The notes under the pieces: model-generated | Seen by the model: the letters and a program-made list of their open reading frames with translations, nothing else | Database searches by the model: none | Told to the model about the DNA's origin: nothing | DNA from: Hanleya hanleyi | Lineage: Eukaryota > Mollusca > Polyplacophora > Lepidopleurida > Hanleyidae | Length of the DNA: 64,000 bases | Direction: 5' to 3' | NCBI GenBank assembly: GCA_036873755.1 | Contig: JAVTVY010037334.1 | Span: 95,998-159,997 of the forward strand | Position numbers and translations under genes: made by a program | In this document: positions 47,415 through 58,644 of the stretch, one piece after another | Numbering within the stretch: position 1 is the first letter of the stretch | How the letters are laid out: each line of letters starts with the position of its first letter

Positions 47415-47790
47415 TATAACACAATGCTATTCTATGGATAACAACTTCTTTATTGCTGTGGAGCTGACGTTTCGTTGGAGATACTTCCAACTTTTTCAAA
47501 GCTAATGATCTACATAGTACAGTTGAGGGTACCCGCGCCTACACCATTAGCAGATTACAATAGTCATATTCCCTGTTTGATTATCTTTATTTTCCTGACA
47601 TGATTAACTCATGAAGCCTATATTGTGCTATGATTATTTTGTGACCCTGTTTGCTTGTTATCACTTGTATAAATACCCTCAACTGTACTATGTAGATCAT
47701 TAGCTTTGAAAAAGTTGGAAGTATCTCCAACGAAACGTCAGCTCCACAGCAATAAAGAAGTTGTTATCCATAGAATAGCATTGTGTTATA
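47415..47790. repeat. 117-bp inverted repeat pair with GAAACGTC motif
   Basis: The arms 47415-47531 and 47674-47790 are near-perfect reverse complements around a 142-bp spacer. Each carries a small hairpin GTTGGA-AGTATC-TCCAAC, then GAAACGTCAGCTCCACAGCA and AATAAA. The layout resembles termini of Penelope-like retroelements. It lies between the convergent ends of TOGARAM1 and CGRRF1. Confidence 0.8.
47449..47454 (-). terminator. Candidate polyadenylation signal for CGRRF1
   Basis: AATAAA on the minus strand, 396 bp beyond the CGRRF1 stop and inside the left arm of the 117-bp inverted repeat. The right arm gives AATAAA on the plus strand at 47751-47756. Confidence 0.3.
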
Positions 47791-47849
47791 TACGCCAACT
47801 TCTAAATGCCTATCAAAGAAAACATAATTTATAGCAACATTTTATGCAG

Positions 47850-48287
47850 TCATGTAAATCCCAAATACTCGTTGAGTCGCTGATTCCATCTTTCCCATCG
47901 TTCCCACCTGGTGAGTGGGCGACTTGAAGGAGTGTCCGTACCATCATGAGAGAGTACCATGTCATCCGTTGACCTGCCTCCCAGTCTGAAGTATCTCTCT
48001 ATCACACTACGACACATGGGACACTTATTGATCTTAACTAAACACTTATCACAAACACAGGCGTGTCTGCAGGGGAGTAAAGCATTTGTCACAGGAGCAC
48101 TCTGACATACTATACAGCTCCAGTCCTCCTGTTCCTCACTGCTACCTGTACTGTCCTTTACCGGGTCACTCGTAAACTCCCCATTAGGCCTCACACTTTG
48201 AGTATTTGCATCACCATGTACTAAGTTTGCCTCACTTGGTGTGCTGTAGCTGTCAGTTTCACCATCTCCAGAGGCCATAAAAAGGGG
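47850..48287 (-). CDS. CGRRF1: CGRRF1 exon 6 (RING finger)
   Basis: The acceptor AACTTTCAG gives PLF-MASGDGE in frame, so the internal ATG is not the start. An acidic Ser-rich spacer leads to the RING with C-x2-C, C-x-H-x3-C-x2-C and C-P-M-C. It ends NQRLNEYLGFT and TGA at 47850. Confidence 0.95.
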   Translation of the reverse strand, partial: PLFMASGDGETDSYSTPSEANLVHGDANTQSVRPNGEFTSDPVKDSTGSSEEQEDWSCIVCQSAPVTNALLPCRHACVCDKCLVKINKCPMCRSVIERYFRLGGRSTDDMVLSHDGTDTPSSRPLTRWERWERWNQRLNEYLGFT

Positions 48288-51200
48288 CTGAAAGTTAAAA
48301 TGGTAACCTGGTAAAGTGGTCTTCCGCTAATAATTTAAATCCTCTAAAACTGATGATATTTATCAGAATGTCTGATTGAATTTTGTCCACAATAATGGAG
48401 GTGGTTGAATTATTAGAGATTTTAAAGTTATCGTAAACCCTCAAGTAAAGTTTCCATCACATGAAAGACCATTGCAAATGGTGTGAGAAAATATTTACAC
48501 ATGTATTGTAATTTTTTACGATTTTATTACACAGAGTAAACTGCAAATATAGCATGGTATTCTATGGTGGTCTGTTGGAATCATATTTAGGTCCAGTGAC
48601 GTCACTCTGCCTTAATACATATATTTCAAACATTGTATGCACATTCCAATGCTTGATTCAAGCGCACGGTATGTATACTTTGAGTTTCAACACAGACTCA
48701 CTGTTCCAATGGGCATGTTTCACCAAAATCGGGGAAATCAAAAGCAAGATTGAAATTGACTTGACACTTATGAGTTACCATCTCCCAGATTTTGGTAAAA
48801 CATGCACATTGGAATAGATGGTAACTCATAAGTGTCAAGTCAATTTCAATCTTGCTTTTGATTTCCCCGATTTTGGTGAAACATGCCCATTACACAGTTT
48901 GAAATATATGTATTAAGGCAGTGTGACGTCACTGGACCTAAATATGATTGCAACAGACCACCACAGAATACCATGCTTTATTTGCAGTTTACTCTGTGTA
49001 ATAAAATCGTAAAAAATTACAATAAATATTTCCCACACTGTTTGCAATGGTCTTTCATATGATGGAAACTTTACTTGAGGGTTTACGATCACTTTAATTC
49101 AAACTGAAAAGTTTTAACAAATCTAGGCTACTTAAATTATTATGTTTGACCTGACAGTTTCTTTTTAGTAATTCTTATGTTCAATTATTTTAGTATCCGC
49201 TTAGTTTGTTCTCTATTTGCAATATTATTCTTCTCCTGATATGTATTGTTGTTTTAATTAACTTTATTAATTGTTATAATACTCGACTTTCGTGTAAACA
49301 AGCCATGGCTCATGAAATTATCGAGTTTAAATAAAGATTCATTCATTCATTCATAATTTATAAGTACAAGTAGACTAGAGGGTTTAAATATTTGTGAATC
49401 TTTGAGATATGAGCTAGGGTAAAAAACTTACCTGTAAATTAAATAGTTTGCCATTGTATGCTTTAATATAATGTCCAATGAGCTGGGATGTGAGACCACA
49501 GTCGGTGTCCTTTAGATGAATGATGTACACAGATGTCACCTGTAATTAACCAGTAACCATGGTTACGTATGATGATCAAATATAATAAGACATTAATTAT
49601 TTATATAATCAATGCTGGAAGAACTCGATCAGCTCATCCTATGTGGGACTTTCAACATAAGAATCTATTTTCATGCAGAAATATGATGTATGGGACATGA
49701 AAAGGTACAAACCTCGAATGGCTGTACTCTGTACTGTGATGCCTCTGCTGTCAACCGTCGAAGTAGATATAATTTATAATGTTTTGCTTAATTGGCTTAA
49801 TTTAAAACTAATGATGTATCAAGTCAGCCCTCTCTATAGCGCTGTCACTGGGGTACCAAATTTAAACCGCCTTATAGAATTTCAGCCATATTTTAGGGTT
49901 GAAATAACAAGCATTTGTTAGTTTGGGGGGCACCATAAATAAATAGCCGCCTTATATCAGAATCAGCATTTTGTTTGAGGCACCTTACAGCGAGGTTACA
50001 CTGTATATAAAATATTTCAAGGAAAAATTCTCTTTGTGGAGTTTGTCTTCATTTTATCAATAATAACAATCATTACAATTCACAGATAGCAAGTCTTGGA
50101 AAAATTTCCAGTTCACAGAATTTTTGTTTTTATCAAAATATATGTACAGTGAACATAAAGTATCACCCACTATTTGAAGCAGGTCTCCAAATACTCGCCT
50201 ACGGTAATTCCCCTAATAATTCAATCACAGGAAGCTCACTTTTCAACTCTGTTATTCAAGTAAAGAGAAAACCTAACATTCCCATTCTTCATTCAAATTG
50301 AAGAGAAGTCTGAAATTGACAAAATTTGACACTTTGTAGCTGGTGCCATGAAAAATATTGCCAGATATATGCCATTTTTTCTGCACTATCGAATTATTAG
50401 GGGAATTACCGTATGCGTCATTTAAGGAAAACAAAATAGGATACTAAATGTAGGGAACCGTGTTTAACCTGGAAAAGCTACCCGACAAGCTGTATTGCAC
50501 ACGGTGTTCCCGGTTTAAAGATCCTTACATGACGAAATTCCCCAAATACTAGGTCTTTAATAGAGTTAACCCAATTAATGAAAACTCTCTTTCTGAAATT
50601 TATGTCTTCTTTATAATTACTCGGGAATCTGTTTTATAGAATTACTATGGTCATTTATACAAGTTATAACATGTTAATTATTTTAAGTTATTATTGTTCT
50701 GCACTACCCACTCTTTGTATATACGCACCGACAGTCGGTGACAATAGCTCCCTGCGAGCTAGTGTTTTATCGTTTTGTACCAAACCGACTATAAATAAAT
50801 TATCTTATCTTATCTTATCTTATCTTATCTTTTATCAATAATATCAATCTTGATCTCCCAGTATTTGACCAAAGCTCCCAAATACTGGATCTGATAGACT
50901 TCGATATAGATAGTGTGGAACTGCACACCAAATAAGCGCTTGTGAGAGCAAACCCAGCCAAATTAAATCTCGACAGAAATTAGCGCAAGCCTGAGTCTGT
51001 TTGCACTGGTACATGAGTACAGTGGGCATAATCATCTATTCCCGGAATTATCTTGCAGCTGTATGCCGTCAGCCGATCCACATGCCAATAACCATGCTGC
51101 ATGAACTTTGTTATGACAGCCAACATCACCCATGCCAACAACAGCAAAGCTTTTCCCTCTCGATGTTCCTTTCTCGCACACCAAATTAAATTGTCAGTGT

Positions 51201-54200
51201 CAGAAGGAAGTATTATCTGGCGAGCACCTGACAGGTGCTTCCGATTAGCTTAGCTTGGCACTCAAAATCTAACAATATATACAATGGACACATGCTTACT
51301 GCTAATGCACATTGGAGATCCTGAATCAAATTTGAGTCGACCAATCAGAAGTCTTAAGGCATGAAAACCCCAATCTCAGTAAATTAATATCCTATCAATG
51401 CTCCCCAATCGTATATGTAGCTATGTAGGATCTTACTGATTTCAATTGAATTTGGTGTTCAAAGCGCCCAGGTTATGAATATTTAATTGTCTTATCACGG
51501 TCGCATTTTAACTACTCTACTTGCAGTCAGGGAGGAGGATGGGTCATCATCTCCACTTTAACCCAAGGTTTACGCCAAGGACAAGTCCATAATTATACCC
51601 CGCATTATGGTGCCAACCTCGCGGGAGGTCGGCAACATCAGAAGATACCCCACCAGCGTAGCGTGTGATTCGGCTGAGCCAATCAGAAAGCACATACTAT
51701 TATTAAGTTCCCTTCAAAGCACTATGGAGAGCTCTCGGGATTGGTTGACACTTATGTTACTGCAAGCCAGTTAGATCCTGCAAGCGATATATTCAAATGG
51801 GGGAGCAGATAAGATTTAATCTTAATTAGATTGTGAAAACCCATGATGAATCAATATTTCTGATATAGAGCTAGGGCTATTTTCAAATGATCATAATCCA
51901 GTCTGAATTGGCTATTTTAATTTTACTGACCACATCTGTATCTTGGACCTCCATGTTCTCCAGGCCTAATGGTAGAGAGAGGATGATCACTAGGGGGTAC
52001 CTCTGTCTGGGAGGTTTCCCCAGCTGGAGCTCACAGCCCCGACCGGGACACACCATGGGCACATGCCTGTTACCACATGCATCTTCTCTGTAGCAGACAA
52101 GTCAAGGAATGATGTCCAATACTGGACTCTTATGCCCATTCCGCAGTTGAAAAATGTCAAGTGAGTGCATTAGAAAAAAGTCATGGTTCGACTTACGCAC
52201 ATTTCACAGAAGGTGTAACACATACATGAGTTGAACAAATTTCAATTCAGAATCACTCATTGCCATTATTTTCTACACATACTACAGCTTGCATAATAAG
52301 TGCTTAGAAAATGTCATGGTTCGACTGTTTACATGTATATGTCAGTGAAACCATGAATGGGGATGATGGAAAAAGTGGAAGGATACAGTTTGATTATCTC
52401 CGTATATAAGCTGGCATCAGAAATGAAGTCTCCAGAGTCAAGGTCCACCAACATCTGATCAGCTGGAGCTTGCACGGCCTCATGGAGTCGGTCAATACCG
52501 ACTGACCACAGACAGGTGACCACACATGGGTACTGGCAGGAGAGAATCACATCTGTACCATCTGTGGATGTGTTAAGGAGACATAAACCATACATGATCA
52601 ATGAACACGACATTTGATTTGTCCACACACACATCTGCTCAATGCCCGTCTGTTACGAATTAAAATCTTAAATACTGTTTTTGCAAGCGAAACTATATTG
52701 TGCATTATATACGCTAAACTTCCAAAGACCTTAAAAGAATTAATTCCTCATCCATATTCATGTAATCATAATTGTGATCATCCCTTCTAACACAAACCAA
52801 AATATGGCTCATCTAATGAATACAGATATACAGATGTACCTGAGCATACATGGGTACACATACTCACCATCAAGTTTGGAGCTTTCTAAATTCATGAAGC
52901 GTATAACAAAGGGATTATGAACACTGATCATCTCATTCTCTCTCCTGGGAAACAGAATTGGTGATGAGGGCCTTTGCCAGAACATCTGCTCACCATTTAA
53001 CCTGAATATCAAATATCACAATATGGAAAGTTCAACCTTGCACAGGGATAACACAGTTCTATTATCCTGAGGTAATGTGTTGCAACAGCAAATTAGTCAA
53101 ACATACTCACGGCAAATTTAACTCTGGCCAAGTATCTTTAACATCAGCTAAAGGTGAAATGCAAGCTTTCAAACAGATGGTACCCCAAGCCCAGCTGAAC
53201 TCAGATTTGCAAATTGCATTGCTTATTGTGACGTCACTTAAAGGTTATACCAAATGACTCTATACTACTTTGCATTAAAACATACCCAGTGGTGTTCCAA
53301 ACAACAAATTAGTATTTTTTTTCTTTAATAATGTCGTTGAAGTGGGTTTTAGGACACGAATAGCACACATGTGGGAGAAAACGTATTGGCGCCATGACCT
53401 CTGGTGCATGACGTCACAACCTGATTACGATTGCGCCGTAAACGTCATAGTCTATGACGTCGGGCGTTGTTACGAAAGATTCACCCAACTGTGAGAGTTC
53501 TAGCGTGATGTCGCTGACATTTTGATGTCACAACAGGCATTTGAGCGAGATCGTAATCAGGTTGTGACGTCACAGGTCAAGCAGTCACAGCTTTCGCCAT
53601 TTTGAAAGGGGCGTGAAATTTTCGCACTTTACTGCTGCTATTTCCAACCTTGGGCAGTTTGAAAACATACAAAAATGTAAAACAAGTCTATATAATCACC
53701 TCTACAACAATTTAGCACAACAAAATAGCAGATTTTGAGACCATTTTGTATAACCTTTAAGATCAGCTGCAAACACTGATTGTTACAAGTATTGCTGTCA
53801 GGCCTGGGCTATAACACTTTATGTTAAAGATAATCCTATACTGTCACACTAACTGTATCATAACAGTCAGTAGGCTTTAGCTTGCTGGATAGTCTGAACC
53901 AGTAATTAGTTTAATTACCCACTTCCAGACCTTGCTTTTTGTCCAATTGTCAGCAGTATCCATTTGGATACATTTAAACTCTGTGGACGGGTATCTACAT
54001 GGGTATCCAAATCAGCAAATAATATGAAATAATGAATATTTATATTCACCTTATCTATTCCAACAATTTGAGAGCTCATTTTTTCTTCTGGTATTAGGGG
54101 GCATCATTCATGCAATTGGGATACCGAGAAAACAATTTAGTGCCCATTTATTTGTTGGTGGGGTGGGGAAGAGAGGGTTATTGCTTGACAGGTATCCAAT

Positions 54201-57200
54201 TGGATACTGGTACATTTCATTTAAAAGCTAAAACATAATTTGAACAGCTAGCATTACATTCGGTCAATCACGAAAATTACACGTACAAACCATTGGCAGA
54301 CAGAAATCCATACGAACATGTCGCCAAAATGGAAGTGAAGGTCGCCCCGTCAGTTTCCGAGTACAAAATTGAGATGCGAAAATAATAGTCTTGAACATGT
54401 AAAAATCACCAGTTTCAGATGTAATGTAGTGTGAACTTGGATAGCTCAGCCATGATCCCTCGCGATATTGCAATGACTAGAATTTGACCTTGATAATACA
54501 GGTCAATCAGTAAAATTGCAAAGGTTTCTAGTCAATCATCAGTTGCATGTGTAGTATGAATTTGGAGAGCCTAGGTGTAATCCTTCAAAAGATATCACCA
54601 ATATTAGAATTTAAAAAAAGGTCAAGGTCAGTCATCTTCAATATGATTCAGACCTATCGCCAATTGTATAGGTCATATGAATTTGGAAAGCTTGACAGTA
54701 GTCCTTCAAGAGATATTGTGTTAACAAGTAAGATGGACAGACAGACAGACAGACAATACCCTATGGCGAAGGGGTATAAATCAATAGGCTTCTTCCTCGC
54801 CATCACAATCAACATATCTGATATATCTATTGATGGGCATATAAAAACGAGCGACTGCTGACTCTGTTCTAAGCAGACGCTGATAGCTGTCAGTCTCACC
54901 TATCTCCACCACATGGTGAAATCTCCAGAATGAGGGATTATTTAGCGTTGGTAGATGCAAAACCAGGTATGTTTTATTAACATTCGCAGCAGTTTAATTC
55001 TGCGCTCTCCTGTATAGGGAGCGCAGATTTCAAGATAACTGCCAAACTGTTGGCCTCTCTCGTCGCGATTTGCCATTGATCTTCAACTTCAACCCAGGAG
55101 TGAACGGAGCTGGTTAGGTTTTTTGCTACTATCTTTTGATATCTAAATATCAAATGCATGTTAATTTATATCCGTAAATCCGATTAATCACATTTTCCCA
55201 CCCTTATCAATCTTCTGGCGATTTATTCCCAATGGCTTAGAGTATGGTCCTGAAAATTCACCCACTTGTCAATCTCAACACGAGGAAGTATTGAAAAAAG
55301 AAAAAACTTAAAATTCATGTTAACATTCATTTTGTACGTAATTTTAGTCAATGAAAATGTCAATCGGGCCCCAGTTAAGTATAAGAACCCCAAATTCAGC
55401 ATCAAATTGATCTATAAGACTCAAACAATAGTACGGTACTGGACCACTCCCATGTAGTATCTACAGGTGAAAATATTAACCAAATCATTTTCAATACATT
55501 GTAATGTATTAATTTTTCATTTCATATTCCATTATTTTTCAGGTGAATTTGACTATATTGGGCAAACTCACTCCGGTTTTAATGTTTGACACTTGTAGAT
55601 CAAATTGAAGCTGCATTTGGGGTCCTTACACTTAAGGTTATACCAAATGGTCCCCACACTCCGTATTGTTTTATGCTGAATCATTGTAAGAGGTTATATT
55701 TGACATTTAAAAGTGGTTTACTACAGTTAATTAAGGAGTTGTGGATCATAAGGAGTAGCGGATCACTTGGTCTTCAGCGAACGATATTTCTCTAAAAACG
55801 TCAATAAAATCGCCTTTCTCGGATTTAACTGAATGGCCTGTTTACCCTGAGCAAATAAATACCAAACATGTTGACAACTGTCCATTTTATCACTTGTGGC
55901 AAGGCTTACCGTACTGCTCATCTGAACTCTCGTGACCCGACATGCGCGGGAGAAAACGTCATTTCTGTTTTCATGGTGAAGCGTGTTGCCGCCGTTTTGT
56001 GGATTCCTGCACAAGTATGTATTTTTAACATCGTCATTAACTAGTTAATTAGCAGACAAAAGCTTCTGAACTTTGCAACAAGTATAAGCTGGCATCTTGT
56101 GCCATTTCATCTTGTGGTTATTCAAGTTGTAGCGGATCAGTCAGAGAAATCAATGCAAATTGTAACAGATTTCCTGGTTAAAATGCCAAAGCGAGAAGTT
56201 ACTGTTCTTGTGTGATTGTTTGACTCGGTGATAACTTTTGTTTTGATTATGTAACAGCAGAAGCCTATAATAGAGGTCTTGTGATATGCTTCTGGTAACC
56301 GTTTATCTTTGAGAAATCTATGCAAAGTTTAAAAGATTTCCTTGTGAAAATGCCAAAGGGAGAACTTACTGTTCTTGCGTGTTAGTTTGACTCTGTGTTA
56401 ACTTTTGTTATTATTATGCAACTGTATATCTATTAGAAATCTATGCAAAGTTTAAAAGATTTCCTGTTCAAAATGCCAGAAAATTCAGGTACATGTATTG
56501 TCCATGTGCGATTGTCTGACCTGGGGAAACTGTATGATCGAACTTATCTGTGAAATCTAAGCCCCAATGCGTGGCCAGAATGCTATTTTGTGTGTATTTT
56601 ATTCAATAACTGAGTTTGATATTTTGTTTTCTTCCATAAATAGTTTTTCATTATCTGTTTTTAAAGATTTATGTTCTCATTTTTTGCACACATGTACTGC
56701 AGTGTGCCTGATATTTATTTATGAGGTGTGATTGCCATGTCTGATCTAGTCAATAATTTACACTTGTCCACTATTCGGTATGTTATGGTAATAAATAACA
56801 TTTCAGAACAAAATGTGGTTTGTTATTCATATGAAATTGGGAACAACATGTGTGAGATTCATCAGATATTTTTATATGACCCCTATGAGCGAGTAGTGTC
56901 CTGATAATTCTCCGCCAGAGGGCGTGATCCGCTATCCCTGAATTTGATCTGCTACTACCGTAAGATGGACACGGAGAAAACGTTATTTTTCCTGCTAAAA
57001 ACACAGACACTGAATACTGATTTTCATATCACTGTAAAGCAGAACAAAAATCTTTGATAATGATACCGAGTTGGTGATTTTACTGCCAAGAGAAAGAACG
57101 CGAGTACGGTTTGTTTGGAAAGTGATCCGCTACCCCTTAATTAACTGTATTTTGGTGAATAGTCGAATTTTAAAAAGAACGAACTTGAAACTGCTTTTCC

Positions 57201-57906
57201 TTGCCTGTTTGGAAACATCTTCTTTCAGTATCTTGCTCACGTCGAGATTGACAAGTGGGTGAATTTTCATGCATACTCATGGCTCAGTCAAGTAGAACAC
57301 TGCCACACTCGGGCTCTGGTTGGTCAAACTGAGCTATGACATATGACCATTTTCATATTGACTGACCGATCAGTGTTTCGTGAACTGTGAATTCATTCCA
57401 TATGTTGGGCATTGTGTGTCGTTCTCCTATATGCCCTACTAGTCACCTATATGCTCTACTAGTCAACGCCAACCACCACCAGGCCAAGCGTTTTGTCATA
57501 GTCCAATTTTTGTATGAACCATTTGTGGAAGTCTTGAGCGGCAGTTATTTTTCCAGACTACAGTTCATCAACAACATATGCCAGCGCTGAGGAATGTTAG
57601 GAAAACTCTGATGCACTATGTCAAGGGGATATTCTTCATTGACAACGGAAGTTCTAATCTGTGACAGTATCAAATTTTTGACAGTTGAAAATCACAGCAA
57701 CATGGTTATGAATGGCCCAGTCTTCGAGCCACCGTGTCTGTTTCAACTGACACTGGCCAAACGTAATGAAAGTCTTAAGACCAGACGGTTTCTTACCTCA
57801 AAATGAAAATTACCATAATGATCAAACATATTGATACAGTTAAGATAGAATAAAATTGGGAATAATCGGCCATCCGTGTCAACATCACAAAAACATCGTC
57901 TGCCAT
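47850..57906 (-). CDS. CGRRF1: CGRRF1, cell growth regulator with RING finger, complete
   Basis: Membrane-anchored RING-type E3 ubiquitin ligase. The join on the minus strand is 57797-57906, 52868-53001, 52333-52561, 51931-52087, 49432-49539, 47850-48287, totalling 1176 nt or 391 residues plus TGA. All splice sites are GT/AG with matching phase. Domain order: a short N-terminus MADDVFVMLTRMADYSQF, one transmembrane helix (about residues 17-37), a conserved luminal or cytosolic body with RQRYPLVIILSL, then a C-terminal C3HC4 RING with Cys304, Cys307, Cys319, His321, Cys325, Cys328, Cys335 and Cys338. Vertebrate CGRRF1 is about 330 aa, so this copy is somewhat longer, mainly in a disordered spacer before the RING and a tail after it. 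It converges with TOGARAM1. Confidence 0.93.
48422..49097. mobile_element. TTAA-bounded palindromic element B
   Basis: A 676-bp palindrome with ends TTAA-AGTTATCGTAAACCC and GGGTTTACGATCACT-TTAA. The arms pair almost throughout except for a left-only insert at about 48635-48707. TGACGTCA occurs at 48597-48604 and 48924-48931. It lies in CGRRF1 intron 5. No ORF. Confidence 0.85.
49200..49354 (+). mobile_element. Probable LINE or SINE 3' tail
   Basis: The sequence ends GAGTTTAAATAAAGATTCAT followed by short ATTC repeats, the usual look of a non-LTR retroelement 3' end. No coding remains. Confidence 0.4.
49432..49539 (-). CDS. CGRRF1: CGRRF1 exon 5
   Basis: Acceptor GTTAATTACAG, donor CAG|GTAAGT, phase 0 at both ends. 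36 codons read VTSVYIIHLKDTDCGLTSQL and IGHYIKAYNGKLFNLQ. The intron upstream holds a full MITE (50200-50413). Confidence 0.92.
50200..50413. mobile_element. Complete MITE with CGGTAATTCC ends
   Basis: 214 bp from TA-CGGTAATTCCCCTAATAATT to AATTATTAGGGGAATTACCG-TA. The outer terminal repeat closely resembles that of the 3.2-kb element (CGGTAATTTCCCTATTAATT), while the next bases (CAATCACAGGAAG) define the small family seen at 1362, 5820 and elsewhere. Confidence 0.8.
50803..50833 (+). repeat. (TTATC)n microsatellite after a retroelement-like tail
   Basis: Six TTATC-type units follow ACTATAAATAAA, again resembling a non-LTR element tail. Confidence 0.7.
51931..52087 (-). CDS. CGRRF1: CGRRF1 exon 4
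   Basis: Acceptor CTGCTACAG, donor GTG|GTCAGT, entering in phase 2 and leaving in phase 0. It encodes EDACGNRHVPMVCPGRGCEL followed by PPRQRYPLVIILSLPLG. The RxRYPLV motif is a family hallmark. Confidence 0.92.
52333..52561 (-). CDS. CGRRF1: CGRRF1 exon 3
   Basis: Acceptor CATCCACAG, donor AT|GTAAAC, entering in phase 1 and leaving in phase 2. It encodes GTDVILSCQYPCVVTCLWSV, GIDRLHEAVQAPADQMLVDL and SDASLYTEIIKLYPSTFSII, the most recognisable conserved body of CGRRF1 outside the RING. Confidence 0.92.
52868..53001 (-). CDS. CGRRF1: CGRRF1 exon 2
   Basis: Acceptor GATATTCAG, donor GATG|GTGAGT, entering in phase 2 and leaving in phase 1. It encodes LNGEQMFWQRPSSPILFPRR followed by ENEMISVHNPFVIRFMNLES. 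The intron to exon 1 is 4.8 kb and contains TTAA element C. Confidence 0.9.
53238..53760. mobile_element. TTAA-bounded palindromic element C
   Basis: Ends TTAA-AGGTTATACCAAATG and CATTTTGTATAACCT-TTAA. Inner inverted repeat TGACGTCACAACCTGATTAC at 53409 pairs with its complement ending at 53572. TGACGTCA occurs at 53409-53416 and 53565-53572, with another at 53229-53236 immediately outside the TTAA. It lies in CGRRF1 intron 1. Confidence 0.8.
54430..54780. repeat. Dispersed repeat made of about 110-bp units
   Basis: Successive units share GACCTTGAT-AGGTCA, CAGTTGCATGTGTAGTATGA, TTTGGAGAGCCTAGGTGTAA and TCCTTCAAGAGATAT. The block ends in a GACA-rich run and GGCGAAGGGGTATAAA. A related array lies at 62430-62760. 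Confidence 0.7.
56138..56510. repeat. Three imperfect tandem units in CGRRF1 intron 1
   Basis: Units at about 56138, 56306 and 56435 share GAAATC(A/T)ATGCAAA, AGATTTCCTG and AAAATGCCAAAG, then an acetyl-like run TTACTGTTCTTG. The third is truncated. Confidence 0.6.
57797..57906 (-). CDS. CGRRF1: CGRRF1 exon 1 (start and transmembrane helix)
   Basis: The ATG lies at 57906-57904 in context AGAATGG, and the donor AG|GTAAGA at 57797 leaves phase 2. It encodes MADDVFVMLTRMADYSQFYS followed by a hydrophobic helix rich in Ile and Leu, matching the membrane-anchored N-terminus of the family. Confidence 0.88.
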
Positions 57907-58311
57907 TCTGTTCGATCTATTTCTCCCTCAAAGCATAGAGAGTTCCAAATGGATAGTTTATGAGTTGCTTCCCTTCGATCACAATGAACAGATGGAAGAA
58001 TTCTGCAGGTGGCATACTACTGGTGCCAGATAATCAGTAACTTTTTTTGTAGGGAAGTTAAATTTTATTGGCATTTTATGATAACCGATCTGAGTAACTT
58101 TGTAAACAGTGAAATGAGAATATCTTCATATTTTAAAGAGCCAAGTGAAATGTTCTGCCCTCTAAGACAGGAGTAATTATCGGAGCAAAATTGGCATATG
58201 TGAATGGATCTACTGGACTTTGATTTAAACTATCTCCTCTCATAATGCACGCACTGATACAGTAATAAAAAAAATCTGAACAACTAATCACTGGAAATGT
58301 AACAATAATAG

Positions 58312-58404
58312 CTATCTGAAAAGCAGGCCATCAACCGGGTTCTCAGGTTCAGTGTACAGAAGGGATTTCATATTATATTTTCTCAACATTGCAAAACAGG
58401 ACAC
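58312..58404 (-). CDS. Terminal coding exon of an unidentified membrane-protein gene
   Basis: Acceptor CTTGTTTCAG, phase 0. It reads VSCFAMLRKYNMKSLLYTEP followed by ENPVDGLLFR and TAG. It joins in frame to the exon at 59474. TTTATT on the plus strand near 58070 gives a possible polyadenylation signal about 240 bp further on. No family was recognised. Confidence 0.5.
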   Translation of the reverse strand: MSCFAMLRKYNMKSLLYTEPENPVDGLLFR

Positions 58405-58644
58405 CTGAAACAAGGGGAATGAAACAGACAAGATGGTTAGAGAACAATGTACCAGAAAAAAAGAAAAAACTAGAGCCTATGGGCTTTAATGAGATCTGGT
58501 AGCTGGGTTATTGGGGGATAAGTTTGTAATGAAATAAACGCACAATTATATATTTAATTTCAAGGTAGGCACAGGTGGCACCAGGCACGAATGTATGTGG
58601 CTAAAACGTAATCACAAGTTACATCCTGTGACAAGGTATATGAA

